A stretch of 8,277 nucleotides of DNA from Defluviitaleaceae bacterium. Its GTDB lineage: Bacteria; Bacillota; Clostridia; Lachnospirales; WRAA01. Made by a program: the position numbers and the translations under genes. The DNA is taken from assembly GCA_009780445.1 (NCBI GenBank), contig WRAA01000082.1:1-8277 (forward strand). The letters are read 5' to 3'. Below the pieces are notes generated by a model. The model saw only the letters and a program-made list of their open reading frames with translations. It ran no database searches and was not told the origin of the DNA. Below, in pieces: positions 6,892 to 8,277 of the stretch; position 1 is the first letter of the stretch; each line of letters starts with the position of its first letter.

Positions 6892-7914
6892 TTAGGGGCG
6901 ATGCAGCAGCTCGGAACCCCGGAGGCTAACCGTGCAGGGGATGGAGACCGTGACGGGCGCGGAGCTTTTGTTTTCGATAAGCCGGGAGATCAGCCGCACG
7001 GCCGCCCGCCCCATCTCGTGGGTGTCACGGGTGACACAGCTGAAGTTGTAGCCCAGGATGTCCAGCGTATACACATGGTCGATACCCACGACGGCAATGT
7101 CGCGCCCCACCTGCTTGCCAAGCTCCAGGGTGGCCTTGAGGAAGCCCAGGCTTGTGAGGTTGTTACACGTGACGATACCCTGCGGCCACCGGCCGGACGA
7201 ATACATCTCGCGCGCAAGCTTGTAGGCCGTTTCGACGGTGAAGTCTCCGTACAGCACAAACCTTTCGTCCGCCGCAAGCCCCGCTTCATCCACCGCAGCC
7301 ACATAGCCCGCCAGTCTTTCGCGTGCCAGCCGCAGGCGCAGATCCCCGGTGATTATGCCGAGGCGCGTATGCCCCGCGTCCAGCAGCTGCTTGGCGGCCA
7401 GGTATCCGCTCTGCACATTTTCGTAGTAGACACCGCTGTAGGCCGCGCTGTCCACATGGCGGTCCAGCACGACAACCGGCACGTTCAGCCTGTTCAGCTG
7501 ATCCTCCAGCAGCTTCTTGCTCTGGGCGGATCCGCGCTCCGCCGCCGGCGTGAATATCAGCCCGCGAACCCTCTGCGACGCAAGCATACGCAGTGCGCGA
7601 TCCTCGCGCTTGATGCTGTTGGCCGTGTCGCAAGTTATCATGGAAAGGTCGGACTCGTCGCAGATTTCGGATATTCCGCGCAGAACCTCGCCGAAGAAGC
7701 GGTTGTCCACCTCCGGCACCACCACGCCGATGGCCGAGCTTTCTCTGCGGGAAAGCTCCACAGCCGCCGCCGATGGCGCGAAGCCCGTCCGCTGTATCAC
7801 AAGCTCCACTTTCCCGCGCGATTGCGGGCTGACATACCCGCTGTTATTAAGCACCCGCGAAACAGTGGATACGGAAACGCCGGCAATGGTCGCTACATCT
7901 CGAATTGTAATCAA
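6892..7914 (-). CDS. LacI-family transcriptional regulator
   Basis: This 340-residue protein is probably a ligand-responsive repressor of its own operon. The N-terminal helix-turn-helix TIRDVATIAGVSVSTVSRVLN (about 3-23) is the classic LacI DNA-binding motif. A hinge region (about 45-60, FAPSAAAVELSRRESS) leads into the two-lobed sugar-sensing domain from about 61 (AIGVVVPEVDNRFFGEVL). Later landmarks are VPVVVLDRHVD, AGHTRLGIITGD, IVTCNNLTSLGFLKA, IAVVGIDHV and TRDTHEMGRAAVRLI. Length is normal. The start is TTG at 7914: no ATG or GTG is available upstream before the in-frame stop at 7960-7962, and the HTH begins at residue 4 as in relatives. The Shine-Dalgarno is poor (GGGG). Its binding domain shares a fold with the adjacent substrate-binding protein, so both may recognise the same sugar. 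Autoregulation is inferred from palindromes at its promoter. Confidence 0.94.
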   Translation of the reverse strand: MITIRDVATIAGVSVSTVSRVLNNSGYVSPQSRGKVELVIQRTGFAPSAAAVELSRRESSAIGVVVPEVDNRFFGEVLRGISEICDESDLSMITCDTANSIKREDRALRMLASQRVRGLIFTPAAERGSAQSKKLLEDQLNRLNVPVVVLDRHVDSAAYSGVYYENVQSGYLAAKQLLDAGHTRLGIITGDLRLRLARERLAGYVAAVDEAGLAADERFVLYGDFTVETAYKLAREMYSSGRWPQGIVTCNNLTSLGFLKATLELGKQVGRDIAVVGIDHVYTLDILGYNFSCVTRDTHEMGRAAVRLISRLIENKSSAPVTVSIPCTVSLRGSELLHRP

Positions 7915-7933
7915 GGCGATACCCCGTGAGTAG

Positions 7934-7949
7934 GTGGTAACGGTACCAC
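7934..7949. promoter_or_regulatory. Palindromic operator O1, LacI/CcpA type
   Basis: GTGGTAACGGTACCAC is a near-perfect palindrome centred on CpG, the signature of LacI-family operators. Its inner 14 bp fit the loose catabolite-response consensus TGNNANCGNTNNCA on both strands, though not the stricter AT-rich form. It lies between the promoter and the repressor start, in the 5' leader, where bound protein would block elongation. It could serve the local repressor, CcpA, or both. Confidence 0.6.
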
Positions 7950-7969
7950 ATGTAAATTTTTAACTGTTA

Positions 7970-7983
7970 ATACTCACGAGTAT
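7970..7983. promoter_or_regulatory. Palindromic operator O2 overlapping the -10 element
   Basis: ATACTCACGAGTAT has 6-bp perfect arms around two bases and overlaps the -10 hexamer and likely transcription start. One arm plus spacer (TACTCACG, 7971-7978) recurs inverted as CGTGAGTA at 7925-7932, so the half-site occurs three times in 60 bp. A protein bound here would occlude RNA polymerase. Confidence 0.5.
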
Positions 7984-8007
7984 ACACGATTCTTCGCATC
8001 CTGTCAA
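7979..8007 (-). promoter_or_regulatory. Sigma-A/sigma-70 promoter of the operon
   Basis: On the minus strand a perfect -35 TTGACA (8007-8002) is followed after exactly 17 bp by TATACT (7984-7979), one mismatch from the -10 consensus. The start of transcription should fall near 7972, giving a leader of about 57 nt to the repressor TTG. It is the only strong promoter seen and probably drives the repressor and, by read-through, the genes downstream. Confidence 0.85.
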
Positions 8008-8011
8008 CAAA

Positions 8012-8039
8012 ATAGTGCAGTTTTGGCAATCTGCACTAT
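8012..8039. promoter_or_regulatory. 28-bp dyad immediately upstream of the -35
   Basis: ATAGTGCAG (8012-8020) and CTGCACTAT (8031-8039) are perfect 9-bp arms around TTTTGGCAAT. The position, about -40 to -67, suits an activator site. Read on the minus strand the stem is followed by a T-rich run (TATTTTGTT), so it could instead be an intrinsic terminator shielding the operon from upstream transcription. Nothing further is recognised in 8040-8076. Confidence 0.45.
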
Positions 8040-8076
8040 CTGCTGTAGATATGTTTGTGTAAGTTGCTGTGGTCAT

Positions 8077-8144
8077 ATAGCTGTTCCGGTTGAAAACCAT
8101 CCCATCAGGCTTGTCTTTTTCGCGCATGGCGTCGTCAACTCCGC
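8077..8144 (+). repeat. Degenerate copy of repeat A
   Basis: The stretch from ATAG (8077-8080) through GGTTGAAAACC to GGCGTCGTCAACTCC, followed by CTAG at 8145-8148, lines up with repeat A in order and spacing. The middle is diverged and lacks the long ATTTTCGG run. It is probably an old copy. Alignment was by eye, so the left border is approximate. Confidence 0.5.
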
Positions 8145-8155
8145 CTAGCGTGCCT

Positions 8156-8215
8156 AGGGCGTGTTTGAAAACCCGCTTTCGGCGAATTTTCGAGCATAAT
8201 TTTTTGCCGGGCTAG
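8156..8215 (+). repeat. Interspersed repeat B, copy 2
   Basis: This unit matches the minus-strand copy at 5667-5726 at 58 of 60 positions by eye. It lies between CTAG at 8154-8157 and CTAG at 8212-8215, a 58-bp step, and the second CTAG is also the head of the next A unit. Confidence 0.88.
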
Positions 8216-8277
8216 GGCGTGTTTGAAAACCCCATTCCGGCGTATTTTCGGTGCTTTTTCCGCCATACGTCGTCAGT
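8214..8277 (+). repeat. Interspersed repeat A, copy 3 (runs to the window edge)
   Basis: By eye this matches 5562-5625 at about 56 of 64 positions, including AGGGCGTGTTTGAAAACCC and the tail CGTCGTCAG. It directly follows repeat B in the same orientation, whereas in the middle island A and B face each other. The array may continue beyond the window. Confidence 0.85.

Noticed and set aside
5683..7929. 748-codon open frame on the plus strand
   Set aside because: It lies opposite the binding-protein and repressor genes, both of which match known families throughout, and its product has an odd His/Val-rich composition with no recognisable domain. It is a GC-driven shadow.
8077..8277. CRISPR array
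   Set aside because: Units are repeated with two different tails, few copies, no uniform spacers and no cas genes.
1..8277. tRNA, rRNA or riboswitch
   Set aside because: No cloverleaf, rRNA segment or known riboswitch core was recognised in the non-coding stretches by eye.
175..8277. Defence or toxin system including RecQ
   Set aside because: RecQ is a canonical helicase-RQC-HRDC protein and its neighbours are a standard sugar importer; no nuclease, methylase or toxin-like partner is present.

Overview
The window carries six genes, all on the minus strand, so transcription runs from high to low coordinates. Moderately high GC, strong GGAGG-type ribosome binding sites, a lipoprotein-type binding protein and a near-consensus sigma-A/sigma-70 promoter suggest a Gram-positive chromosome, probably of a Clostridia-like Firmicute. 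That is inference; no marker here fixes the taxon.

In transcription order the genes are: a LacI-family repressor (7914-6892); a sugar-type lipoprotein substrate-binding protein (6819-5758); a 165-bp repeat island (5562-5726); a double-domain sugar ABC ATPase of the RbsA/MglA type (5493-4006); an RbsC-type permease (3973-2999); an aldo/keto reductase (3002-2025); and a complete RecQ helicase (2025-175). The three transport proteins make a full CUT2-type carbohydrate importer. The reductase probably works on the imported compound or a derivative. The repressor has the same ligand-binding fold as the binding protein and probably senses the substrate. The sugar itself cannot be named from sequence. 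Permease and reductase overlap by 4 nt (ATGA), and reductase and recQ by 1 nt (TGATG). RecQ is therefore translationally tied to a carbohydrate operon, which is unusual.

Upstream of the repressor is a clear promoter (TTGACA, 17 bp, TATACT; 8007-7979). Two short palindromes lie on or just after it: one overlaps the -10, the other is centred on CpG in LacI/CcpA style. A third dyad sits just upstream of the -35. A weaker operator-like region precedes the binding-protein gene.

The most unusual structure is a family of short interspersed repeats, here called A (about 64-72 bp) and B (about 58-60 bp). Both begin AGGGCGTGTTTGAAAACCC, and units are mostly bounded by CTAG-like tetranucleotides. An A pair in inverted orientation (37-100 and 5562-5625, 63/64 identical by eye) brackets the ATPase-permease-reductase-recQ block. 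A B pair in inverted orientation (5667-5726 and 8156-8215, 58/60 identical) brackets the binding-protein and repressor block. At the right edge the units are in tandem (degenerate A, B, A). They look like non-autonomous mobile or MITE-like modules. No transposase is present.
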